Shown here: in pieces, positions 42,913 through 51,386 of the stretch | How positions within the stretch are numbered: position 1 is the first letter of the stretch | How the letters are laid out: every line of letters begins with the position of its first letter | From: Fidelibacterota bacterium | GTDB lineage: Bacteria > Marinisomatota > Marinisomatia > Marinisomatales > UBA1611 | Length of the DNA: 64,000 bases | Reading direction: 5' to 3' | Assembly: GCA_002718285.1 (NCBI GenBank) | Contig: PBAR01000023.1 | Coordinates: 1 to 64,000, forward strand | Translations under genes and position numbers: made by a program | Notes under the pieces: model-generated | The model's database searches: none | Seen by the model: the letters and a program-made list of their open reading frames with translations, nothing else | What the model was told of the DNA's origin: nothing

Positions 42913-44502
42913 ATGAGATTAATCCAAAAAGTGGGAATTTATTGTATATATACGAGTATGTTGGTTCACTGTTTTTCATGCCAAATGCCAAAACCATCTA
43001 AGAATTTTGAGTCATTCTTATTGAGCGAGATGACAATAACAGATCTTGAAACTTCCTATCGAAAAGGTAGTTTTACTGTAAGAAAAATTGTTGAGTTATA
43101 TCTAGATCGTATTGAAAAAATAGATAAAAACGGACCAGAACTGAATTCGATAATAATTGTTAATCCAGAAGCATTAAAAATCGCAGACTCCCTAGATCAA
43201 ATCCTAAAATTAGGGAATCAAAAAGGAGTTTTATTTGGTGTCCCTGTTTTGTTAAAAGATAATATCAATACAAATGATAAAATGCCAACTACTGCAGGAT
43301 CCAGAGTACTTGCTAATTCCTTTCCTACAAGTGATAGTTGGGTTGCAAAAAAATTGAGGGAGTCTGGAGCAGTAATCATCGGGAAAACTAATCTAAGTGA
43401 GTGGGCAAATTACCGAGCATCATTTTCTTCCAGTGGCTGGAGTGGAATTGGTGGTCAAACTAAAAACCCCTATGTTTTAGATAGAAATCCATGTGGATCA
43501 AGTTCAGGTTCTGGAGTGGCAGTTTCTGCAAATTTATGTATTGTTGCGGTTGGAACGGAAACATGGGGTTCAATAATATGTCCTTCCAATGCAAATGGGA
43601 TAGTTGGTATAAAACCAACGGTAGGACTCTGGAGCCGCTCAGGTATAGTGCCAATAAGTTATACTCAAGATACCGCTGGTCCAATGGCGCGGACTGTGAA
43701 AGATGCTGCAATTTTGCTCGGAGCGGTTACTGGAATTGATACGAGCGATAAAAAAACAACCTTTAGTAGTGACCATTTCTCTAGGGATTATACACAGTAT
43801 CTTAATAAAAATGGTTTAAATAGTAAGAGGATAGGCTATCTTAAGTTAGAGGAAGGAAAGCACCATAAAGTGGATTCATTGATGCATGATGCAGTCCAAT
43901 ATTTAAAGAGTAAAGGTGTTGAAATCATTGAACTGGAAAGACTGGTTGATGGGACACCCTACAATAATTCAATCACCATTCTGGCTTATGAATTTAAGGA
44001 TGGACTGAAAAAATACTTTGATAATCTTGGAGAAAAATCTCCTATAACTAACTTAGATGACGCAATAAATGCAACACTTTCTGATAGCCTGGAAATGGCT
44101 TATTTCAATATTGAAAGGATGAAAAATTCGCAGTCTAAAGGGAGTCTCGCGACGGAAGAATATACTGAGTCTTTAGAAAACATGTTAAAAGCTTATCGTG
44201 ATGATGGGATCGACAGTGTTATGGATAAATATAAACTAGACGCAATTATATCTCTTTCGGGAAGTCCAGCATGGAAAACAGACTTAATTAATGGAGATAA
44301 TTTTTCAATATCTTCATCAGTTTATGCGGCACTTTCAGGTTATCCCAATATTAATGTCCCAATGGGATTTGTTGGTGAAGTTCCAGTTGGAATTTCTTTT
44401 TTTGGAAGGGCTTGGAGTGAGCCTGTTTTGCTTGAAATTGCCTATGCTTATGAACAAGGAACGAAGAAAAGAAAACCCCCTAGGTTTTTATTATCGGACT
44501 AG
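42913..44502 (+). CDS. Exported amidase (amidase signature family)
   Basis: The 529-residue protein has a signal peptide with a lipobox-like HCFSC (likely a lipoprotein, Cys near residue 23). The amidase-signature triad is visible: VLLKDNINT (Lys), NPCGSSSGSGVAVSAN (cis-Ser region) and GTETWGSIICPSNANG (nucleophile Ser; the usual ETDGS is ETWGS here). It cleaves carboxamides or small peptides' amides at the surface or periplasm. It is not the GatA subunit, since it is exported and stands alone. It is convergent with the selenoprotein gene. Confidence 0.88.
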   Translation: MRLIQKVGIYCIYTSMLVHCFSCQMPKPSKNFESFLLSEMTITDLETSYRKGSFTVRKIVELYLDRIEKIDKNGPELNSIIIVNPEALKIADSLDQILKLGNQKGVLFGVPVLLKDNINTNDKMPTTAGSRVLANSFPTSDSWVAKKLRESGAVIIGKTNLSEWANYRASFSSSGWSGIGGQTKNPYVLDRNPCGSSSGSGVAVSANLCIVAVGTETWGSIICPSNANGIVGIKPTVGLWSRSGIVPISYTQDTAGPMARTVKDAAILLGAVTGIDTSDKKTTFSSDHFSRDYTQYLNKNGLNSKRIGYLKLEEGKHHKVDSLMHDAVQYLKSKGVEIIELERLVDGTPYNNSITILAYEFKDGLKKYFDNLGEKSPITNLDDAINATLSDSLEMAYFNIERMKNSQSKGSLATEEYTESLENMLKAYRDDGIDSVMDKYKLDAIISLSGSPAWKTDLINGDNFSISSSVYAALSGYPNINVPMGFVGEVPVGISFFGRAWSEPVLLEIAYAYEQGTKKRKPPRFLLSD

Positions 44503-44522
44503 TTTTTTTCATAAAAAAGAAG

Positions 44523-45293
44523 TTATCTTAATAATACTATTTTCTTGGTCTGTCTAAATTTTCCTGCCTCCATAGTATATATGTATAACCCCGCCGAAAC
44601 TGGTATCCCATTATCATTGTTAGAGTTCCATTTCACTGATTTGTGTCCTGAAGTTTGTTTACCATTGATTACTGTTTTGACTTTTCGGCCCATCATATCG
44701 TAGATGGTAATGGTTACCAGTTCATCTTCAGGTAGATCATATCGGAGAGTTGTTATTGGGTTGAATGGGTTCGGATATGCATTATATAAGTTGAATTTAA
44801 TCGGGAATGGTTCATCAATTATTGACAGATTGGATAAATTTATAATTAATGAATCTAGATTTTGCGGTAGCCCGCTAGTGATATTTTGTTGAAATATGAT
44901 ATTCCCATCCTTATCAAGCAAGAATAAGTCTCTTTGAGAAGCATTCCATCCATTCCAGGTAGAATATGGAGATGTATCAGCACAAACAGAAGCATCGTTA
45001 TCATTTGTCCAATTTGATGAATAGTTTATCTGAGAATCTTTGGCAATCCCAATTAATTTAACTGGATAGTTTTCTGCTATTAGATTATCGTACAAATCAT
45101 TCAGTTGCCCGAACCGGGTAATACATGTTCCTCAGGTAAAATGGCCAAAATAGTGAAGGGACAGATTTCCTTCAAAAGTTGAAACATCAATATTGTTCCC
45201 ATAATATTCCGATGTTGGATTGATGTCTTCTAGTGAATAATCGTACTCGCCTAGAATTATAGACATAATAAATAAAAATGTAATTTTTTTCAT
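44523..45293 (-). CDS. Putative exported selenoprotein: UxxC thioredoxin-like domain plus T9SS sorting domain
   Basis: From ATG 45293 one frame reads a signal peptide (KKITFLFIMSIILG), EYDYSLEDINPTSEYYG, then LSLHYFGHFT. A TGA follows at codon 54 (45134-45132), then GTCITRFGQLNDLYDN, and the frame continues open to the stop at 44523. With Sec at the TGA the motif is U-G-T-C, a thioredoxin-fold redox site. Downstream, NASQRDLFLLDKDGNIIFQQ completes a domain similar in layout to selenoprotein P's N-terminal domain. The C-terminal about 80 residues (YNAYPNPFNPITTLRYDL, TIYDMMGRKVKTV, GLYIYTMEAGKF) are a T9SS type A sorting domain. The alternative is a Cys-to-stop nonsense change, but the UGA falls on the redox position and has a matching hairpin. 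Total about 256 residues. Confidence 0.72.
45108..45134 (-). promoter_or_regulatory. Candidate bacterial SECIS: UGA codon plus downstream hairpin
   Basis: UGA at 45134-45132 is followed 13 bases later by CCCG-GTT-CGGG (45118-45108). This is a 4-base-pair GC stem with a three-base loop starting with G. The UGA-to-loop spacing is 17 bases, inside the 16-37 window and with the loop-G preference used for bacterial SECIS searches. The hairpin is within the coding sequence, as required in bacteria. Confidence 0.6.
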
Positions 45294-45415
45294 TCCCAAA
45301 AATATATCAAACGCATATTATTTTCTTTTTCTTTTTAGATTAACTCCAAAAAGAATAATTATACTATGAAAAAAATTCTTGTATTTAGAATAGAAATAAT
45401 TTTTTTTAACATATA

Positions 45416-45790
45416 TTATATTGTATAAGGTTTTTCTATGATTTCTATATCGTATCCATCTGGGTCTTTAATAAAAATATATTTTGATGATGATGATGGT
45501 TTGGATTTTCGAAACCACCAATTTTTTTGTTTTACTTTTGATATAACTTTTTCAAGATTGTTAACGTGGAAAGCAAGATGACCAAATTGGTCGCCAATTT
45601 CATATTGCCTGCCATCCTTATTATAAGTTAACTCAAGAAAATAATTTTCGTTATCATCGCTTAAGAATATCAAAGTTGCTTCATCTCCTAGATCTTTTCT
45701 TCGTTTTTCTTTTAATCCTAAAAATCCACAATAAAAATCAAGAGATTTATTCATATCTCTGATACGTATCATTGTATGAGCAAGTAGCAT
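45416..45790 (-). CDS. Lactoylglutathione lyase / VOC-family glyoxalase
   Basis: The 124-residue VOC protein shows the glyoxalase I metal set: LLAHTMIRI (His), YFLELTYN (Glu), FGHLAFHV (His) and GYDIEIIE (Glu), with DPDGYDIE near the end. It isomerises the methylglyoxal-thiol adduct. It lies 27 bases after a DUF2061 gene on the same strand and may be co-transcribed with it. The selenoprotein gene begins 122 bases further on. Confidence 0.9.
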   Translation of the reverse strand: MLLAHTMIRIRDMNKSLDFYCGFLGLKEKRRKDLGDEATLIFLSDDNENYFLELTYNKDGRQYEIGDQFGHLAFHVNNLEKVISKVKQKNWWFRKSKPSSSSKYIFIKDPDGYDIEIIEKPYTI

Positions 45791-45817
45791 TATTCAATTA
45801 ATAATCAAAATTAAATA

Positions 45818-46012
45818 CTATGAATAAAGCCATTCAAATATACCCTGAATGATCATTGATCCAATTAACACAGAAACGGATAATTCTATTGATTTGATTG
45901 GATCACCAATCCAAAACCAGGAGCAACCTATAACCCAAATAAAGGTAGTAAATCTAATCTGTAATGATTTTTTTGAAAAGGTATGGCCAATAATTTCTTC
46001 TAACTTTGACAT
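45818..46012 (-). CDS. Small DUF2061-like membrane protein
   Basis: The 64-residue protein has an N-terminal amphipathic start (SKLEEIIGHTFSKKSL) then two helices (IRFTTFIWVIGCSWFWIG, ELSVSVLIGSMIIQGIFEW). The size and layout match DUF2061. An AGAGA sits before the ATG. The function is unknown. It is divergent from the cyclase gene. Confidence 0.6.
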   Translation of the reverse strand: MSKLEEIIGHTFSKKSLQIRFTTFIWVIGCSWFWIGDPIKSIELSVSVLIGSMIIQGIFEWLYS

Positions 46013-46078
46013 TTAATCTCTTTACTTTTTGGTGGTTAATTTCAAGTTTACAATAAATATTAGTTAAATTTTTATCCT

Positions 46079-47776
46079 ATGTCACAAAAAAATAGTGAAT
46101 TAATTAAAGTATTTGAAAAATTTCCTGATCAAAACCCGAATCCTGTTTTGCGTTTTTCAAAAGAAGGTGTTTTGATGTACTACAATGAATCATCAAATAT
46201 TATTATTAATCAATGGGAAATTGAACTTAATCAAAAGCCAGATCAAAAAATATTAGATAATTTTTTATTCTTAAATAAAAATAAGATAATTAATACCTTT
46301 GAAGTAATTGCCAGAAATAAAACATATCTTATAAAGGCTGTCTATGTTGATGAAATAAAATGTATAAATCTTTATGGATCTGATATAACAGCAAAGAAAG
46401 TTATGGATAAGTTCCCAGACCAAAATCCAAACCCAGTGATGAGAGTAAGCAGGGAAGGTAAGCTAACTTATTTTAATAAAGCATCAACTATAATTGTAAA
46501 ATACTATGATTTTTCTTTAAATCAATCGATCGAGGGTCCGCTTTTTGAGCTAATTGGGAAAACTGCAATTACAAAAGATATTACCCAAGGAGAAATAACG
46601 GTAGACAAAAAATCATTCCTTGTCTATTTAGTACCTGTTCCAGAATTTGATTTCATTATTATTTATGGATCTGATATTACTGCAAATAAACTGGTTAATA
46701 AGTTTCCTGATCAAAACCCAAATCCAGTTATGCGATTCAACAAAAAATGGAAACTAGAATATTTTAATGATGCATGTGATTATATTATTGAAAATTGGAA
46801 TATTGGAATAAATGAAACTATTCCTAAACATATAATCACAGATTTAGAGAAACAAAATTCTACTTTGATTCATAATCTGGAAATTTTGATTGGAGAAAGA
46901 ACATACTTTTTCAATATTGTAGAAGTTTTTGAATTTGATTTTTTCTTATTATATGGTACAGATATTACTAGTGTAAAAGATAAAGAAATGATACTGTCAA
47001 AATTATCAAAATACTTTTCTCCCCAAGTGTACAGTTCGATTTTTTCTGGAAAGCTTGATGTTAATATCACTACAAACAGAAAAAACCTTACCGTATTTTT
47101 TTCTGATATTAAAGGATTTACTACAATTACAGAAAAATTGGAACCTGAAAAATTAACTGAGTTTATTACACATTATTTAACTCAGATGACTGATATTGCA
47201 ATTGCTTATGGTGGCACAGTTGATAAATATATTGGTGATGCGATTATGATATTTTTTGGTGACCCCACTACAAAAGGTCTTACTGATGATGCGATTGATT
47301 GTGTTTCGATGGCGTTAAAGATGCAGGAGAAACTTAAGTTAATAAAAAAGAAATGGAAATCTTTTGGGATTACAGAAACATTGGATGTAAGGATGGGAAT
47401 CCATACAGATATCTGTACAGTAGGAAATTTCGGTTCAAAGGATAGACTAGATTACACAGTTTTGGGTAATGGTGTAAATCTCGCATCTAGATTAGAAAGT
47501 TCAGCAAAACCAAATGAAATATTAATTTCTGACAATACCTATAATATTATACGTAAAGATATAAAATGTAAATATGTAGGTGAAATCAAAGTGAAAGGGA
47601 AGGCACACCCTGTAAAAACTTATCAGGTAAAGAATTTGATATTGGGAAAGGATGAAAAAGAAATGATAGAATATGAAACAGATGGGTTCTCTTTAGTTCT
47701 AGAAAAAAATGAAATAAAGAGTAAAAAAAAGATTATCAATTATCTAAAGAAAAGTATTGATCAGCTAAAAAGTTAA
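46079..47776 (+). CDS. Class III adenylate/guanylate cyclase with three tandem PAS-like domains
   Basis: The 565-residue soluble protein has three PAS-like modules of about 100 residues (about 10-105, 106-205, 206-305). Each opens with KFPDQNPNPV and an F/Y-N-x-A/S motif and ends with YGSDIT or YGTDIT. A short coupling helix (SKLSKYFSPQVYSSIF) leads to the class III cyclase domain (about 335-525). The metal Asp pair (FFSDIKGF and GDAIMIFFGD), a DKYIGD lysine, and LDYTVLGNGVNLASRLE (Asp and transition-state Asn/Arg) are present, so it should be active, probably making cAMP. The PAS tandem would sense a small molecule, light or redox state. No membrane segment is seen. Confidence 0.92.
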   Translation: MSQKNSELIKVFEKFPDQNPNPVLRFSKEGVLMYYNESSNIIINQWEIELNQKPDQKILDNFLFLNKNKIINTFEVIARNKTYLIKAVYVDEIKCINLYGSDITAKKVMDKFPDQNPNPVMRVSREGKLTYFNKASTIIVKYYDFSLNQSIEGPLFELIGKTAITKDITQGEITVDKKSFLVYLVPVPEFDFIIIYGSDITANKLVNKFPDQNPNPVMRFNKKWKLEYFNDACDYIIENWNIGINETIPKHIITDLEKQNSTLIHNLEILIGERTYFFNIVEVFEFDFFLLYGTDITSVKDKEMILSKLSKYFSPQVYSSIFSGKLDVNITTNRKNLTVFFSDIKGFTTITEKLEPEKLTEFITHYLTQMTDIAIAYGGTVDKYIGDAIMIFFGDPTTKGLTDDAIDCVSMALKMQEKLKLIKKKWKSFGITETLDVRMGIHTDICTVGNFGSKDRLDYTVLGNGVNLASRLESSAKPNEILISDNTYNIIRKDIKCKYVGEIKVKGKAHPVKTYQVKNLILGKDEKEMIEYETDGFSLVLEKNEIKSKKKIINYLKKSIDQLKS

Positions 47777-47784
47777 ATTTGTAT

Positions 47785-49167
47785 TTACTCTATTAATAAT
47801 TCTACCAATTGTAAAAGATCAAAAATTGAGTGCTGACTATTATAATCTATATCACCAGCCCATGACTCATAATTTGTTAGATTATTCTCTAATAAAATAG
47901 CTTGAATAAGAATTGCCAAATCATTGGTTAGCAAGGATCCGTCTCCATTGATATCACCCTTTGAATTTATAATTTGATAATCAAGAATAACCTCATAGCC
48001 CGCCAATAAACATATAGTTGCTATCTCTGAGTGTCCACCCAATTCTTCAGGGTATAAAACAAGGTTAATATCTAATGCTCCATTATTTACGAATGAGTTA
48101 TAAGCATTAACTGCATTTTCATAAGGAACAATATCATCACCTAATCCATGGTAAATATAAGTAGGGCTTTGTGGAGTCCAGTCTAATAAAGTATTTTCCT
48201 GTAAACTTTGTCGAAAAAAATGATCATTATTATTAATAAATGCATCAAGTACCTGAGGTAATAATATTTCTAGCGGGTTATTAGGCATTATTTGATTAAT
48301 CTCAAATGAAGAATGCGTACCATCAAAAAGGGATGGTAAAGTATCAGCCCAAAAAGGTTGAAAATATTCATGGAAATCAACATCCAATCCCTGGTAATAC
48401 CATAAATAACTGGTAAGGACATAAGGTAGATAATATGGTTCAGGATAGATAGGCTCAGATAGAAAATAATCCACCATAGTACCTGCCAGGTCATAGGGCC
48501 CAGCCATGGGAAATGATGCAGTGACTTGAAATTCATCTGTATGTTGTAGCTGGATGCCACGCTGGGTTGCTAAAGTTGCGTAACCTCCCTCGGAATAACC
48601 GATTAGGAATAATTGATCATTTGATTGGAATCGATCATTGCTATTCAAAACATCTGGTAATTGTCTAATTGCTCTTAACATATTGACAGTGGCACGTGTA
48701 TATGATTCAGAAACAGTATATGGGTGATAATTTTCTGAATCTCCAAGCCCTTCATAATCTGGGAACATTGTGATAAATCCATATGGAGATGTAATAAGTC
48801 CTATTAAAAATATTTCCATATTACTAATACTCATTCCAGTTATGGAAGGGGCTGCATCATCTAACGATATAGTACCATGATGATATACGGCAATTGGGAA
48901 TGCTTTTGTTGGTGATTGAGGGAAAGTTACGAGTCCGGAAAGTGTATCTAATCCACCGTCTGGATTTCGCGATTCGTAATGAATATCATAAACTGAGATT
49001 GGATATAGAGGGAAACCCAAATTTCCAGCTAGGGTGCTAAGGCTGATATCTATAATTGAGAGTGAAAAAGAATTTTGATAATTGTAATCAATCAAATCAC
49101 CAGATTCTGCTGTAACAAAATAAAAGTAATAAATTAATATTTTAATCAAACTATTAAATCTATTCAT
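47785..49167 (-). CDS. Exported alpha/beta hydrolase with C-terminal dockerin-like domain
   Basis: The start is ATG 49167 (NRFNSLIKILIYYFYFVTA signal); the longer frame runs into the preceding gene. The protein is about 460 residues. The serine-hydrolase triad is visible: LFLIGYSEGGYATLA (nucleophile elbow), HGLGDDIVPYENA (Asp) and ELGGHSEIA (His). It resembles secretory lipases. The last 65 residues have two Ca-loop-like units (GDINGDGSLLTNDLAILIQ and GDIDYNSQHSIFDLLQLV), a type I dockerin pattern. It should be exported and could dock onto a cohesin. It is convergent with the cyclase gene. Confidence 0.82.
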   Translation of the reverse strand: MNRFNSLIKILIYYFYFVTAESGDLIDYNYQNSFSLSIIDISLSTLAGNLGFPLYPISVYDIHYESRNPDGGLDTLSGLVTFPQSPTKAFPIAVYHHGTISLDDAAPSITGMSISNMEIFLIGLITSPYGFITMFPDYEGLGDSENYHPYTVSESYTRATVNMLRAIRQLPDVLNSNDRFQSNDQLFLIGYSEGGYATLATQRGIQLQHTDEFQVTASFPMAGPYDLAGTMVDYFLSEPIYPEPYYLPYVLTSYLWYYQGLDVDFHEYFQPFWADTLPSLFDGTHSSFEINQIMPNNPLEILLPQVLDAFINNNDHFFRQSLQENTLLDWTPQSPTYIYHGLGDDIVPYENAVNAYNSFVNNGALDINLVLYPEELGGHSEIATICLLAGYEVILDYQIINSKGDINGDGSLLTNDLAILIQAILLENNLTNYESWAGDIDYNSQHSIFDLLQLVELLIE

Positions 49168-49204
49168 TAGGAAAAATATTTTTATATCCTTTGTTAGAAT
49201 TTTA

Positions 49205-50554
49205 TTAGTTGAGCTCCCATATGCCCTGGTAGTTTGGAGACAACATTCTGGTTGCTTCAGGATCATTTAGGATTTTTTCTTCTTTTGAATTCCATCTGAT
49301 TGTTCGTCCAGTATACATAGCAATATTACACAAGTGTCCCACGGAAGCAGATCTATGTGCAGTTTCACAGGGAGTAATGGATTCCTTTCCTGAGCGAATA
49401 CAATCGATAAAATTCTGGAAATGATCATCGCTCTTGTATAGTTTTACTGGCAATGTTTTACTATCTTTCTCAAAGATTCCTTTAATATTTGATTCCTTTA
49501 TATTTCCGCGGGTTACAAAGATCCAACCATCTTCTCCAATCCATTTGGTGCCCCCAGGGAATTCACTATTCATATGAATAGTTATCCCATTCTCATATTT
49601 GGCATAGCAGTCATACCCAGTGGGAGCATCCCAGAGATCATCTTTAGGAGGAAAAATGCCTTGACCTTTAACTTCTACTGGGCCGTCCTTATCCAGGCCG
49701 ACTCCCCAGTGTGCTATGTCCACATGATGACCAACCCAGTCCATGAGTGCACCACCTCCATGAGCCATTATCCAGCGCCAGTTTTTGTGAGTTCTTGCTG
49801 GGGCATAAGGAAGATCCTTTGATGATCCTGATGGTCCGAGCCATTTTTCATAATCTAAATGAGGTGGTGGATTGGTGAAGGTTTTTAAATGCCCAGTTTC
49901 ATTAAAATCCCTGTGCCCTTTTGTAAGTCCGCACTGAATTGTATGAACCTTCCCAAGGAGTCCGTTTCTAACCAGCTCAGCACATTGATGAAAATTTGCT
50001 TTTGATCTTTGCCAACTTCCTGTTTGCCATATCAGCCCGTTTTTTTCAATAGAATTAACCATTGTTCTTCCTTCAACCAGGGTATGTGAAAGTGGTTTTT
50101 CTCCATAGACATGTATACCAGCATTGGCACACGCAATCGCAGGAATGGCATGCCAATGATCAGGAAGAGCGATCATCATGGCATCTATATCTCCACGATC
50201 GATAATTTCTTCGAAATTCATATATGCTGCACAATCTTGATTCTCATAATACGTATTTACAAAATTACGGCCTTCTTCGAGATGCTTCTTGTCAACATCA
50301 CAAACTGCGACAATTTGCACATCATCCAGGTGAATAAATTGATTGGTGTTTCCATATCCCTGCCAACCAAAACCAATGACTCCCATTGTTATACGGTCAT
50401 TTGCTGATACACGGCGTGTGAGTCGACTGGTAGTACTTGTACAGCCTGTGATAAAGTTAGGTAACGCTGTGATTCCACTAAGGGTAGCTATATTTTTTAT
50501 AAAAGATCTACGGGAAATTTGCGAACTTTCTGAAGTTTTTTTGTCATAAGACAT
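49205..50554 (-). CDS. Tat-exported Gfo/Idh/MocA-family oxidoreductase
   Basis: The 449-residue protein has a Tat signal (SRRSFIKNIATLSG) ending ITGC, possibly a Tat lipoprotein. The NAD-binding Rossmann motif is MGVIGFGWQGYGN, then DVDKKHLEEG and GEKPLSHT (the family EKP). The C-terminal domain has AHGGGALMDWVGHHVDIAHW. Such oxidoreductases oxidise sugar or inositol hydroxyls. The ThuA gene follows on the same strand further upstream, and DUF1080 enzymes commonly work with this family. Its mature fold would carry its cofactor through Tat. Confidence 0.92.
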   Translation of the reverse strand: MSYDKKTSESSQISRRSFIKNIATLSGITALPNFITGCTSTTSRLTRRVSANDRITMGVIGFGWQGYGNTNQFIHLDDVQIVAVCDVDKKHLEEGRNFVNTYYENQDCAAYMNFEEIIDRGDIDAMMIALPDHWHAIPAIACANAGIHVYGEKPLSHTLVEGRTMVNSIEKNGLIWQTGSWQRSKANFHQCAELVRNGLLGKVHTIQCGLTKGHRDFNETGHLKTFTNPPPHLDYEKWLGPSGSSKDLPYAPARTHKNWRWIMAHGGGALMDWVGHHVDIAHWGVGLDKDGPVEVKGQGIFPPKDDLWDAPTGYDCYAKYENGITIHMNSEFPGGTKWIGEDGWIFVTRGNIKESNIKGIFEKDSKTLPVKLYKSDDHFQNFIDCIRSGKESITPCETAHRSASVGHLCNIAMYTGRTIRWNSKEEKILNDPEATRMLSPNYQGIWELN

Positions 50555-50639
50555 TTTTTGTTCCTTTGTCTATATGGTCTAAATAATTAATCTTAAAAAT
50601 TTTATTTAAAAGATATTCATTTATCGTAATTTAGTTTTT

Positions 50640-51386
50640 TTATAATCCCATTGTCCATTTTATACCAGCAAGAATATGCTGTAAAAAAAATTTTTCTTTG
50701 TAAGATTCTTTTGTGTGTCCCATAGCAGTATAGAACGCACGTCCACCATCATAATTATGACACTATGAAATGGGATGATTTTTCCCATTTGTTCCTCCCT
50801 CATACGAACTCTCATCAATATTAATAAGAATATTTATATCAGGATTTATAAATTTAAAATTGTACCACTCATCTTTTCTAGCCCAGTTATTTTGTATCCC
50901 TTGTGTACAAGGATGAGTTTTATCAATAACAATTAAATCTGCATTTTGGATTTTTGGGTGTCCATTAAAATATGCCCCTGCGAGCTGACCATACCAGGGC
51001 CATTTATATTCAGTATCTGTCGCTGAATGAATACCTACCCATCCGCCACCTTTCTGGATATAACGTTGAAAATAAATTTGCTGTTGGTCATTAAATATAT
51101 CTCCAGTGGTATTCAGAAAAATTACGGTATCAAATTGTTTTAAATTTTTTGGGGTTATAAAGCCAGCTTCCTCCGTATGGTAAATATTGAATCCATTTTT
51201 TTTACATAGATCCCTTATTGCATCAATACCATCTTGAATTGAACTATGTCGATATCCGGCAGTTTTCGAAAATATTAAAATTTTTTTTGTTTGAAAATTA
51301 AAGGCTCGAAAATTCACCAGAAATAAAAAACTTATTAATAAAAAGATCTGCTTTGATTTATTATTCAATACCAATTTCTGTTTCAT
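50640..51386 (-). pseudogene. ThuA-like protein gene with in-frame TAG in place of a conserved Trp
   Basis: The frame from ATG 51386 gives an export signal (QIFLLISFLFLVNFRAF) and the ThuA-like fold (KKILIFSKTAGYRHSSIQDG, GGGWVGIHSATDTEYKWPWY). It reaches NGKNHPIS and then a TAG at 50765-50763. The same frame continues for 40 residues (CHNYDGGRAFYTAMGHTKES to KWTMGL) to TAA at 50642-50640. Family members have HPISWCHEYDGGR, so the TAG replaces the Trp codon TGG by one base. The 40 residues after TAG are conserved, so the product is truncated. ThuA relatives share sugar-metabolism loci with Gfo/Idh enzymes. Start choice is uncertain (a TTG at 51371 is possible). Confidence 0.8.

Noticed and set aside
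44523..45095. Short T9SS-tail protein starting at TTG 45095
   Set aside because: The frame continues upstream through one TGA to an ATG with a signal peptide, and the TGA falls on the redox position. A stand-alone fragment without an export signal makes no sense for a sorted protein.
50763..50765. Selenocysteine or pyrrolysine at the ThuA TAG
   Set aside because: Sec uses UGA, and the residue expected is Trp, not a catalytic amine-handling residue. No pyl genes are visible.
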